A program made the translations under genes and the position numbers. DNA of 64,000 nt. It comes from Paenibacillus sp. YN15 (lineage in GTDB: Bacteria > Bacillota > Bacilli > Paenibacillales > NBRC-103111). Each line of letters starts with the position of its first letter. Positions within the stretch are counted from its first letter, which is position 1. This document shows positions 53,688 to 61,885 of the stretch, piece by piece. A model generated the notes under the pieces. It made no database searches. It saw only the letters and a list, made by a program, of their open reading frames with translations, and was not told where the DNA came from. Location: positions 248,001-312,000 of the forward strand of contig NZ_QMFA01000001.1 in NCBI RefSeq assembly GCF_003285005.1, in the 5' to 3' direction.

Positions 53688-56600
53688 ATGAAGTCGTGGT
53701 TGGGAAAGCTGGGGATCTGCTCCTTGCTGGGGTTGTTTTTGTGGGCAAGCGCAGGATTCGCCGCAGAGGGTCTCATACATAATTCCGGTTTTGAGGAAGG
53801 CGCTTCATCCTGGGAAACCGATGTCTGGAACAGCGGGGACACGTACAGCAGGTTTTCTGTAACGGAATCTCCTGTCCATAGCGGCAGCAAGGCCGCTTAC
53901 ATTGAGAGTGCGAGAGAAAACGATGCGAAGTGGGTACAGAAGGTAGAGGTAAAGCCCAACACCCTGTACAAGCTCTCCGGCTGGATCAGGGCGGAGGGGG
54001 CAACTGGCGGGGCCAAAGGGGCCAACCTGTCGGTGCTGGGGTCCATGGATATGTCCGCCGATCTTCTGGATACCGGCGGCGAGTTTTTGTACGTGGAGCT
54101 GTACGGCAGAACCGGCGACAAGCAGAAGGAGATCAAGGTTGCCGCCCGCTTGGGCGGGTATGGCAGCCTGAACAAAGGCAAAGCCTGGTTTGACGACATT
54201 GCCCTGGAGGAAGTGGACGCCGCTCCCACAGGGGTCACCGTCGCCTCCTTCACCGAAGCCAAAACCAACGCAGGAGCCGACGGCAAGCCGGCTGCGGCCA
54301 CTACGGGCACACCCTTCAAGCTGATGGGCTATGCCCTGGCTTTCTTTATGCTGTATGGCATTGCGTATATCACCTTATTCCGCAAGGACCGCATGGGGCG
54401 CTTCTCCCCCGCCCGGGCTCAACTATGGCTGTTCGTGCTGCTGGCTGCCGGGCTTGTATTGCGCCTGCTCCTGGCGAGAAGCCCGGGCTACGTCAGCGAC
54501 ATGAATACCTTCAAGGCCTGGGCCTCCCATGCGGCTTCCGGCGGACTGACCCAATTTTACAATACGGACATGTTCGTGGATTATCCTCCGGGCTACATCT
54601 ACGTGCTGTATGTCCTGGGCAAGCTCCAGGCTTTTTATAACCTGGCCGCGGATTCCATGCCGCTCCTGGTTTTGATGAAGCTGCCCGCCATGCTGGCGGA
54701 TTTGGCCACGGCGGGATTGTTCTACCGGATGGCCGGGAAGAAGCTGGGCCAGGGGGCCGCCTTCGGCATTGCGCTCCTGTATGTGTTCAATCCGGCCATA
54801 CTGATCAATTCCGCAGACTGGGGCCAGGTGGATTCCTTCTTCACTTTGTTCCTGCTGCTGACCTTCAATGCCGTCCGGGACAAAAAGCCCATTGCCGCCG
54901 GCATCCTGTTTGCCCTTACCGTGCTTATTAAACCGCAAGCCTTGATCTATACGCCGGTGCTGCTGTTTTTCTATTGGCAGGGCAAAAGCTGGAAGAGCTT
55001 CCTTCAATCCGCCGCCAGCGGGCTGGCTGTGCTTGTGGCGGGAATCCTGCCGTTTTCCCTGTCCATGAAACCCTTATGGATCATTCATTTGTACAAGGAA
55101 ACGCTGATGTCCTATCCCTATGCTTCATTGAACGCCTTTAACCTGTACGCCCTGACCCTGGGGAACTGGAAGCCGCTGTCGGATACCTTCATCCTGTTCT
55201 CCTACGGCACCTGGGGCACGCTGTTCATCTTCGTTGCCGTGGGACTGGCGCTGTATTATTTCCTGAAGGGCAAGCATCACACGGAGGGGCTGCCATATTT
55301 TATCGGGCTGGTGCTGATTTCCACCATGTTTCTCTTCGGCTCCAAGATGCATGAGCGCTATTGGTTCCCTGCCGTGGCTCTTGTTCTTGCCGCATTCGTG
55401 CATGTGAAGGACAGGCGGCTCCTGCAATCGTTTGTGGGCCTGTCCGTCTGCCACTATCTGAATGTGGCGTATGTCCTCAACCTAAGCTGGGACGGGGCGG
55501 CGCCGGCCAAGACCGACGGGGTGATGCTGCTCACTTCCTTTGCAAGCCTGGCACTGTTTGGTTATTTGCTGAAAATCGGCTATGATGTGTTTGTAAAGGG
55601 GCGGCTGCAGCCGGTTTATGATCCCCAGTTTGAGCGCAGCCTTCGGGATACCGCCGCAGGGGACAGTTTGCAGGGGGTGAAGTCCTCCGGAGGTCTCCCG
55701 GAATCCCTTCGTTTGGGGCTCACGCGCCGGGACTGGCAATTGATGCTGGGGCTGACGGCGGTTTATGCCGCGGTGTCCTTCTATAATCTGGGATCGCTGA
55801 AGGCTCCGGAGACGGTTTGGGAGCCGGCGGTCAGCGGCGAAAGCTTCTATGTGGATTTTGGCTCGGTAAAGCATATTGAGCGGATCAACAGCTATGCGGA
55901 GATCGGCGAGGGCAAGCTGAAGATCGAATTTGCCCAGAATGCGCCCGACGGCTGGAGCGATCCCCAGACGGTGGATGTGACCTATACCAAGTTCTTTACC
56001 TGGAGTGTGCAAAAAACGGATATTGCGGCCCGTTATGCGAAATTCACCGTGGAAACCGGAGGGATTTCCTTAAGCGAGCTGGCTTTTTATGAAAAGGATG
56101 GGGAGAAGCCCTTGGCTGTGGAAGCCATCCATGCCGACGGCATGACGCCCCCCGTGCGCGGCTCCATCGGCCTGCTGTTCGACGAACCAGAGGATTCCCA
56201 TTACCATCCGACGTATATGCATGGCAGCTATTTTGATGAAATCTACCATCCGCGCACAGCGTATGAGCATATCCACAATATCAAGCCATACGAGAATACC
56301 CACCCGCCTCTGGGCAAGCTGATTATCGCCATCGGCATCAAGCTGTTCGGGATGAATCCCTTCGGCTGGCGGATTATGGGCAATCTGTTCGGAATCGCCA
56401 TGGTGCCCATCATGTATGTGTTCGGCAAGCGGCTGTTCCGCTCCACCCATCTGGCGTTTATGGCGGCCTTCCTGTTTACCTTTGATTTTATGCATTTTGC
56501 CCAGACCCGGATTGCGACTATCGATACCTACGGCGTGTTCTTCATCATCCTGATGTTCTACTTCATGTACCGGTACATGGCCATGAGCTTCTACCGGGTG

Positions 56601-57584
56601 CCCCTGCGGAAGACGCTGCTGCCGCTGTTCCTGTCGGGCCTGTTCTTCGGCATCGGCGCGGCCAGCAAGTGGATTGTGCTGTACGGCGGGGCCGGATTGG
56701 CCGTTCTGTTCTTCGCCTCCCTCTACGGGAGATTCCGGGAGTATCAGGCTGCGGGAGATGCGCTGCAGCCGGACGGGCAGCCTGAAGGCCGCATAAGCTC
56801 CCGCAAGCGGAGAACCGCCCTCCTCCGGGCGGATGACAAGGAGCCGGGTGAACCGGCTGATGCCGATTCCGCGGCGGAGCATGCGGCGCTGGAGCGGGTC
56901 CGGAGATTGTTCTGGCCTTCTCTCATTAAAACTGTACTCTGGTGCATTCCCTTCTTCGTCATTATTCCGGGGATTATCTACAGCGCCTCCTTTATCCCGT
57001 ACATGACGGTTCCGGGAGAGGGCTTCTCCCTGGACCACCTGATCCAGTACCAGAAGGACATGTGGGATTACCACAGCAAGCTGGTGGCTACCCACGGCTT
57101 TGCTTCCCCGTGGTGGGAGTGGCCGTTTATCATCAAGCCCATCTGGTTCTATTCCGGCCAGTCGCTTCTGCCTGAAGGGCAGGTATCCAGCATCGTGTCC
57201 ATGGGCAACCCGCTGGTGTGGTGGCTGGGCCTGGCTGCCGTCATTGCTGTCATCATTCTGGCGGTAAGAAGGCGGGACAAGGGCATGATTGTCATTCTGA
57301 CCGCCTTCTGCTCCCAGTATCTGCCGTGGATGCTGGTCACCCGGCTGACCTTTATTTACCACTATTTTGCCATGGTGCCCTTCATTGTGCTGTGCCTGGT
57401 TTACGTCTTCAAGATTCTGAATGAGGAGCTTGGCATGCGGCGTTGGGTAAACTGGTTTTATATGGGCGCTGTGCTGGTGCTGTTCATTCTGTTCTATCCG
57501 GTTCTGTCCGGAATGGTAGTGGACAAGTCCTATGTAGCCAACGTGCTGCGCTGGTTCGGCACCTGGTATTTCTACAGCAATTAA
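53688..57584 (+). CDS. double GT-C glycosyltransferase with C-terminal protein O-mannosyltransferase (GT39)
   Basis: A 1298-residue membrane protein that joins two GT-C enzymes. After a signal-like N-terminus, residues about 25-180 form a carbohydrate-binding-like sandwich (GLIHNSGFEEGASSWETD). Residues about 205-650 are a first multi-span GT-C unit (YVSDMNTF and DYPPGYIYVL in the outer loops). A discoidin-like outer domain (about 710-800) leads into a PMT unit whose first outer loop carries the Asp-Glu pair D850/E851 in YFDEIYHPRTAYEH, then THPPLGKLII. PMT enzymes transfer mannose from a polyprenyl-phosphate carrier to Ser/Thr of exported proteins. The next genes encode a sugar-polyprenyl-phosphate synthase and a GtrA protein, so surface protein or polymer glycosylation is likely. 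Confidence 0.82.
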   Translation: MKSWLGKLGICSLLGLFLWASAGFAAEGLIHNSGFEEGASSWETDVWNSGDTYSRFSVTESPVHSGSKAAYIESARENDAKWVQKVEVKPNTLYKLSGWIRAEGATGGAKGANLSVLGSMDMSADLLDTGGEFLYVELYGRTGDKQKEIKVAARLGGYGSLNKGKAWFDDIALEEVDAAPTGVTVASFTEAKTNAGADGKPAAATTGTPFKLMGYALAFFMLYGIAYITLFRKDRMGRFSPARAQLWLFVLLAAGLVLRLLLARSPGYVSDMNTFKAWASHAASGGLTQFYNTDMFVDYPPGYIYVLYVLGKLQAFYNLAADSMPLLVLMKLPAMLADLATAGLFYRMAGKKLGQGAAFGIALLYVFNPAILINSADWGQVDSFFTLFLLLTFNAVRDKKPIAAGILFALTVLIKPQALIYTPVLLFFYWQGKSWKSFLQSAASGLAVLVAGILPFSLSMKPLWIIHLYKETLMSYPYASLNAFNLYALTLGNWKPLSDTFILFSYGTWGTLFIFVAVGLALYYFLKGKHHTEGLPYFIGLVLISTMFLFGSKMHERYWFPAVALVLAAFVHVKDRRLLQSFVGLSVCHYLNVAYVLNLSWDGAAPAKTDGVMLLTSFASLALFGYLLKIGYDVFVKGRLQPVYDPQFERSLRDTAAGDSLQGVKSSGGLPESLRLGLTRRDWQLMLGLTAVYAAVSFYNLGSLKAPETVWEPAVSGESFYVDFGSVKHIERINSYAEIGEGKLKIEFAQNAPDGWSDPQTVDVTYTKFFTWSVQKTDIAARYAKFTVETGGISLSELAFYEKDGEKPLAVEAIHADGMTPPVRGSIGLLFDEPEDSHYHPTYMHGSYFDEIYHPRTAYEHIHNIKPYENTHPPLGKLIIAIGIKLFGMNPFGWRIMGNLFGIAMVPIMYVFGKRLFRSTHLAFMAAFLFTFDFMHFAQTRIATIDTYGVFFIILMFYFMYRYMAMSFYRVPLRKTLLPLFLSGLFFGIGAASKWIVLYGGAGLAVLFFASLYGRFREYQAAGDALQPDGQPEGRISSRKRRTALLRADDKEPGEPADADSAAEHAALERVRRLFWPSLIKTVLWCIPFFVIIPGIIYSASFIPYMTVPGEGFSLDHLIQYQKDMWDYHSKLVATHGFASPWWEWPFIIKPIWFYSGQSLLPEGQVSSIVSMGNPLVWWLGLAAVIAVIILAVRRRDKGMIVILTAFCSQYLPWMLVTRLTFIYHYFAMVPFIVLCLVYVFKILNEELGMRRWVNWFYMGAVLVLFILFYPVLSGMVVDKSYVANVLRWFGTWYFYSN

Positions 57585-57656
57585 TTCTGCAGATCAAGAA
57601 AGCCGCCCTGCGGACAGGCATTAGCCGAGGGCCGGAGCGGCAGGAGGGAAGGAAAC

Positions 57657-58634
57657 ATGGTACAGTATTCGATTATTGTTCCGATGTACAACGAAGAGGC
57701 CGTAATTGAGGAAACCTACAAGCGCCTGAGGGAAGTTATGGATGAAACCGGAGAGTCCTACGAGCTGCTGTTTGTCAATGACGGCAGCCGGGACAGAACC
57801 GTAGAGATTGTGAGCCGGTTGTGCGAACGCGACTCCCATGTCCGCCTGCTCAATTTCTCCCGGAACTTCGGGCATCAGATTGCCATTACGGCCGGTATGG
57901 ACTATGCCGCGGGAAATGCGATTGTGGTTATTGACGCTGACCTGCAGGACCCGCCTTCCATTATTCTTGAAATGATTGACAAGTGGAAGGAAGGTTATGA
58001 TGTCGTCTACGGCAAACGGCTGAAGCGCAAGGGAGAGACGATTTTCAAAAAAGCGACGGCCAAGTTTTTCTACCGGCTCCTGCGCAGCATGACCAATGTG
58101 GAAATTCCCGTGGATACCGGGGATTTCCGGCTGATCGACCGCAAGGTGGCGGATGTGCTGCGCGGGCTTAAGGAGAAGAATCGTTTTGTCCGCGGCCTGG
58201 TCAGCTGGGTCGGCTTCCGCCAGACCTCGGTGGAATATGTTCGGGAGGAGCGTTGGGCAGGGGAAACCAAATATCCTCTGAAGAAAATGATCCGCTTCGC
58301 CATGGACGGCATTACCTCTTTTTCGTACAAGCCGTTGAAGCTGGCCACTTATCTGGGCTTTTGCCTATCGGGCTTAAGCTTCATTTATCTGCTGGTGGTG
58401 CTGTACCAGGCGCTGTTTACCAGCTCCACTACCGCCGGATGGGCGTCAACCGTAGCCATCAACCTGTTTTTCAACGGGATTGTGCTGATCCTGCTGGGCA
58501 TCATCGGCGAATATATCGGACGGATCTACGACGAGTCCAAGGACCGCCCCCTGTACATTATCCAGGAGGTCAAGGGCGGCGTCCCTTCCCCTTCCGCCAA
58601 GGAACAAATACCTGAGCCGGAACGGGTCCGCTGA
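57657..58634 (+). CDS. GT2 polyprenyl-phosphate glycosyltransferase (GtrB/DPM1 type)
   Basis: A 325-residue enzyme after AGGAGGG. The GT2 domain has the N-terminal strand SIIVPMYNEE, LLFVNDGSRD and the metal-binding VVIDADLQDPP; the later DTGDFRLIDRK is typical of DPM1/GtrB enzymes. Two C-terminal membrane helices at about 232-255 and 270-292 anchor it. It transfers a hexose from a nucleotide sugar to undecaprenyl phosphate on the cytoplasmic face, supplying the donor for the GT-C enzyme upstream. The sugar (mannose or glucose) cannot be decided from the sequence. Confidence 0.92.
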   Translation: MVQYSIIVPMYNEEAVIEETYKRLREVMDETGESYELLFVNDGSRDRTVEIVSRLCERDSHVRLLNFSRNFGHQIAITAGMDYAAGNAIVVIDADLQDPPSIILEMIDKWKEGYDVVYGKRLKRKGETIFKKATAKFFYRLLRSMTNVEIPVDTGDFRLIDRKVADVLRGLKEKNRFVRGLVSWVGFRQTSVEYVREERWAGETKYPLKKMIRFAMDGITSFSYKPLKLATYLGFCLSGLSFIYLLVVLYQALFTSSTTAGWASTVAINLFFNGIVLILLGIIGEYIGRIYDESKDRPLYIIQEVKGGVPSPSAKEQIPEPERVR

Positions 58635-58655
58635 TTGCGGCGCAGGAGGATGGAT

Positions 58656-59087
58656 ATGAGTAATTCCGTGGGCCGGATGCAGGGTCTGATTCAGTTTATT
58701 AAGTTTGGCCTTGTGGGCGTTATGAACACGGCGGTGGATTTTCTGGTGTATGCTCTCCTGACCTGGCTGGGGATGCAATATCTGGTGGCCCAGGTATTCT
58801 CCTATTCCGCAGGGACGTTGAATAGCTATGTGGTGAACAAGCTGTGGACCTTTGGCGGCAAGGCTGCGCTAGGCGGGGAGAAGGCCAATGCGGGGAAGGT
58901 GGATAAGGGGGAATTTGCCCGGTTTGTCCTGGTGAATCTCGCTACGCTCCTGTTATCCATCGGACTGCTCTATATTCTCAAAACCGGCCTGGGCTTTCAC
59001 CCGCTGGTGGCCAAAATCGGAGTAACCGCCGTTACGGTAGTGGTGAATTATATCGGCAGCAAGCTGTGGGTGTTCCGCGGCCAATAG
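58656..59087 (+). CDS. GtrA family membrane protein
   Basis: A 143-residue protein; ATG 58656 is seven bases after CAGGAGG. Four membrane helices are visible (GLVGVMNTAVDFLVYALLTW; YLVAQVFSYSAGTLNSYVVN; FVLVNLATLLLSIGLLYIL; LVAKIGVTAVTVVVNYIGSK), with the GtrA signatures NTAVDF, NKLWTF and KLWVF. GtrA proteins are thought to move or position polyprenyl-phosphate sugars across the membrane. It follows the GT2 gene by 21 bases and completes a three-component glycosylation set. A terminator follows. Confidence 0.9.
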   Translation: MSNSVGRMQGLIQFIKFGLVGVMNTAVDFLVYALLTWLGMQYLVAQVFSYSAGTLNSYVVNKLWTFGGKAALGGEKANAGKVDKGEFARFVLVNLATLLLSIGLLYILKTGLGFHPLVAKIGVTAVTVVVNYIGSKLWVFRGQ

Positions 59088-59094
59088 CCTTCAG

Positions 59095-59122
59095 CGCTGG
59101 AGAGGAGCTCCGGCGTTTTTTT
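59095..59122 (+). terminator. terminator of the glycosylation operon
   Basis: CGCTGGAG pairs with CTCCGGCG (one wobble) across five bases, followed by T7. Confidence 0.85.
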
Positions 59123-59262
59123 GTTGCTTCCCCTGATTGGTGGTCGATGCACAGAGTCAGGAGATGTCCGTTGAGGGACCAGGCAGCATGGCAGGGAGCA
59201 GGTTGTCAATGGATGCCGACAGATGTCCCTCCTTATCAAAAAACCTCAAAATATGTGATAAA

Positions 59263-59268
59263 TATAAT
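59263..59268 (+). promoter_or_regulatory. candidate -10 box for the hemerythrin gene
   Basis: TATAAT in an AT-rich stretch, 75 bases before the start codon; no clear -35. TTATCA and TGATAA form a spaced inverted pair upstream, which might be an oxygen- or redox-regulator site, but this is weak. Confidence 0.3.
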
Positions 59269-59343
59269 TGTATGCGGAGGGGGAAATTGGATTTAATTTA
59301 ATTAAGCAATTACCATCATCTGGAATGGATAAGGGGGGCGCCG

Positions 59344-59751
59344 ATGATCTCATGGAGAGAAACTTACAATATCGGAATCGACGAAGTGGACCAGCAGCAT
59401 CAGGAGCTGGTGGCGAAGCTGAACGAGTTTCTGGATGCCTGCATCCAGCAGAAGGGCAAGGAGAAGATTATGGAGACTCTGGCCTTCCTGCGGGATTATA
59501 CGGTTGAGCATTTCCGGTCGGAAGAAGAGATCATGCTGAAGTACAACTACCCCGAATATGTGGAGCACAAAAAGGATCATGATGATTTTGTGGCTTCCGT
59601 GCTGGAGCTGGAGGCAAGCATTCAGGAACAGGGCGCCACCATTGTAAGCACCCTGAAGCTGAACCGTACTCTCACGGATTGGCTGCTGTCCCACATCAGC
59701 AAAAGCGACATGAAGATCGGCCAATTCTTGCGGATCAACAACATCCTGTAG
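59344..59751 (+). CDS. bacteriohemerythrin
   Basis: A 135-residue four-helix protein. All di-iron ligands of the hemerythrin family are in place: H19 (DQQHQE), H56 and E60 (EHFRSEE), H75 and H79 (HKKDH), H117 and D122 (HISKSD), with the usual N-terminal WRETYNIGIDEVDQQH. It is a stand-alone domain of normal length, so probably an oxygen-binding or oxygen-delivery protein in the cytoplasm. It is monocistronic: a terminator lies on each side. Confidence 0.95.
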   Translation: MISWRETYNIGIDEVDQQHQELVAKLNEFLDACIQQKGKEKIMETLAFLRDYTVEHFRSEEEIMLKYNYPEYVEHKKDHDDFVASVLELEASIQEQGATIVSTLKLNRTLTDWLLSHISKSDMKIGQFLRINNIL

Positions 59752-59762
59752 CACCTTAAACC

Positions 59763-59807
59763 AACCCCCGCGGGTACGGACGCCGTCCGGCCTTTGGGGG
59801 TTTTTTT
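59763..59807 (+). terminator. terminator of the hemerythrin gene
   Basis: AACCCCC pairs with GGGGGTT around an inner GGAC/GTCC hairpin, ending in T7. Confidence 0.8.
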
Positions 59808-59821
59808 GTGCGGAGCTTCCA

Positions 59822-60340
59822 CTATGGCTGCTTGTAGATTTCCCGCATCACATGTCCAAGCTCGGGGAGGATGATGCGGGTCATGGCCAGCTTGACGGCT
59901 CCCGTCGATCCGGGCATGGAGAAGATAGCCGTCCGTTCCTTCACGCCTGCAATAGCGCGGCTCAGGATGGCGGCGGTGCCAATATCCTCCGTAAAGCTCA
60001 GGTAGCGGAAAATTTCGCCGAAGCCGTGCATTTCCTTGTCCAAAATTTCCTTAACCGCCTCATAGGCGTTGTCCCGGGGAGCGATGCCTGTCCCGCCGTT
60101 CATCAGAACCGCTTCGATTGCAGGATTGCGCACGGCCTGGAGCAAAAGCTCTTGTATACCTGCTTTGTCGTCTTTGACAATGCTGTAGGCTGCCACGGTG
60201 TGTCCGGCCTCCTCCAGCAGCTGCCAGATGCTTTGCCCGCTTTTGTCGGTTTCGGCGGTGCGGGTATCGGATAGAGTAAGGATCATGCACCGGACGTTGG
60301 ACGGGGCTTCGCGCCGGTGAATCTGGACGGAGTTTTCCAT
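59822..60340 (-). CDS. moaB: MoaB-type molybdopterin adenylyltransferase family protein
   Basis: A 172-residue protein after AAGGAGCC on the minus strand. It has the MoaB/MogA fold motifs: LTLSDTR at the first strand, the molybdopterin-binding NGGTGIAPRD and the downstream FSMPGSTGAVKLAM. Full length for the family. MoaB-type proteins work in molybdenum cofactor synthesis, MogA-like enzymes adenylating molybdopterin; in some bacteria MoaB is dispensable. It is divergent from the CobW-type gene and no other Moco gene is nearby. Confidence 0.92.
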   Translation of the reverse strand: MENSVQIHRREAPSNVRCMILTLSDTRTAETDKSGQSIWQLLEEAGHTVAAYSIVKDDKAGIQELLLQAVRNPAIEAVLMNGGTGIAPRDNAYEAVKEILDKEMHGFGEIFRYLSFTEDIGTAAILSRAIAGVKERTAIFSMPGSTGAVKLAMTRIILPELGHVMREIYKQP

Positions 60341-60418
60341 TTTTTTAGGCTCCTTATGATTGTTGGAAATACCCTCTTGGGCTTCCGGTTTGTATCAGTG
60401 TAACACAGAAGGGCCGGA

Positions 60419-60447
60419 TTGACAGAGTGTAAGCCAGGAATTATAGT
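60419..60447 (+). promoter_or_regulatory. sigma-A promoter of the CobW-type gene
   Basis: A perfect TTGACA (60419-60424), 17 bases, then TATAGT (60442-60447). Confidence 0.7.
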
Positions 60448-60462
60448 AGTACCAATGTGAGT

Positions 60463-60481
60463 AATCGTAACAATTACCATT
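60463..60481 (+). promoter_or_regulatory. Zur box
   Basis: AATCGTAACAATTACCATT matches 17 of 19 positions of the Bacillus Zur operator core (AATCGTAATNATTACGATT). It lies just downstream of the -10 box, where bound Zur-Zn would block transcription, so the gene should be switched on by zinc starvation. Confidence 0.75.
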
Positions 60482-60524
60482 GAGACGACCCTGTAAAAGA
60501 GGGCCTTGAAGGAGGAGCATCTGG

Positions 60525-61733
60525 ATGGAGCGGCCTGTGCCGGTATATATTTTAGCGGGATTTTTGGGCAGCGGAAAAACCACCCTGTTAAGCCGGATTA
60601 TCCGGTCCCTGCAGGAAAAAGGGCAAAAGCCCGCCGTTGTGATGAATGAGCTGGGCGAGGTGAATCTGGACGGAGTTGCCGTTGGCCTGGAGGTGCCTAT
60701 GGCGGAACTGCTGGACGGATGCATCTGCTGTACGATTCAGGGCGATCTGGGGATTGCGGTGCAGCAGCTCATTCGGGACGAAGCCCCCGATGCCATATTC
60801 ATTGAAGCGACAGGCGTGGCCAACCCCATGGAAATTCTGGACGGGGTAACAGAGGCATCCCTGTACACCCGGATGGAGCTGAAGGGTGTGATCACGGTGG
60901 CGGATGCGGCTATGCTGCTGGCGGAAACCGCCAAGGCGGCAGGCAAAACCTACCGTCTGCTGGAGGAGCAGATCCGCTGCGCGTCCCTGATTATCCTGAA
61001 CAAAACCGATCTGGTGGACGAACCGGCGCTGGCTTCCCTGGAGGAGACCCTGCGGGCATGGAATCCCCATGGTATGCTGGTCCGCGCGGTGAAATCGGAC
61101 ATTGATCTGCGGCTGCTGGACAGGCTGGACGGCTCGCCGAAAGAGAGGAATGCTTGCGGGTGCGGAGAAAAACACGGGCACGATCATAAACATGATCACC
61201 ACGAGCATGAAGACACGCATCATCATGAACATGATCACCACGAGCATGAAGACACGCATCATCATGAACATGATCACCACAAACATGAACACGGACACCA
61301 TCATGAGCAAGAGGATGGACATCATTGTTGCCATGGCGGCCACGAACACGATCATGAGCATCACGGACATTCTGAGCATCACGAGCATGGGCATACCTGC
61401 TGCGGCGGGGAACACTCCAAGGAGGGGTACCACCACAGCCATGAGCATGTGATGGTCTACACCCGCTATCTGACGGGACCTGTGGACAGCGCGGCGTTTG
61501 AAGCTATGGTGGGCCGTCTGCCGGAGGAGGTTTACCGGGCCAAAGGTGTGCTGACCTTCAAGGATACCGCCAGCCGTTATCTGTTTCAATATGCTTACCG
61601 GCAGGCGGATTTTATGAAGATTACTCCCCAGATCCAGGTTCCCGATGTGGTGGTGTTTATTGGCGAACAGATTCCGAGAGCTTACCTGGAAGCGGAAATG
61701 GACAAGCTGGAGGAACAAAGGGCAGGCAGCTAA
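60525..61733 (+). CDS. CobW/COG0523 GTPase with His-rich metal-binding insert (YciC-like)
   Basis: A 402-residue G3E GTPase. The P-loop GFLGSGKTT (about 12-20) is followed by the invariant metal-site C66-I-C68-C69 (DGCICCTI), a switch region (FIEATGVANP) and NKTD (about 159). A His/Asp/Glu-rich insert at about 215-308, with two HTCC/HHCC cysteine pairs, separates this from the CobW C-terminal domain (VMVYTRYLTGPVDSAAFE). The Zur box upstream groups it with B. subtilis YciC and the ZNG1 zinc chaperones, which hand zinc to key enzymes under starvation. Part of the insert is encoded by a 39-bp tandem duplication. Confidence 0.92.
   Translation: MERPVPVYILAGFLGSGKTTLLSRIIRSLQEKGQKPAVVMNELGEVNLDGVAVGLEVPMAELLDGCICCTIQGDLGIAVQQLIRDEAPDAIFIEATGVANPMEILDGVTEASLYTRMELKGVITVADAAMLLAETAKAAGKTYRLLEEQIRCASLIILNKTDLVDEPALASLEETLRAWNPHGMLVRAVKSDIDLRLLDRLDGSPKERNACGCGEKHGHDHKHDHHEHEDTHHHEHDHHEHEDTHHHEHDHHKHEHGHHHEQEDGHHCCHGGHEHDHEHHGHSEHHEHGHTCCGGEHSKEGYHHSHEHVMVYTRYLTGPVDSAAFEAMVGRLPEEVYRAKGVLTFKDTASRYLFQYAYRQADFMKITPQIQVPDVVVFIGEQIPRAYLEAEMDKLEEQRAGS
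61191..61283 (+). repeat. 39-bp tandem repeat inside the His-rich insert
   Basis: Two identical 39-base units (61191-61229 and 61230-61268), then a partial third. Each encodes the 13-residue block HDHHEHEDTHHHE, so copy-number changes keep the frame. Confidence 0.85.
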
Positions 61734-61885
61734 GGCGGAGCGGCTGCTTGACCAATTGTCTCCCGCTCTAACCAACTCCAGCGCTTTCCCTCCTGCAGCC
61801 GGCACAAGTTTTGCGTCTTATCCCGGGCTGTTCCGCATATGTGTGTAGTAATGGCAGGACAGGGACATTCCGGAGGAGGAGTACC

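Noticed and set aside
60588-61805. A 405-codon minus-strand frame with long Met/Val/Phe-rich runs resembling membrane segments
   Set aside because: The runs are the complement of the His-codon repeats of the CobW-type gene, which has clear GTPase motifs.
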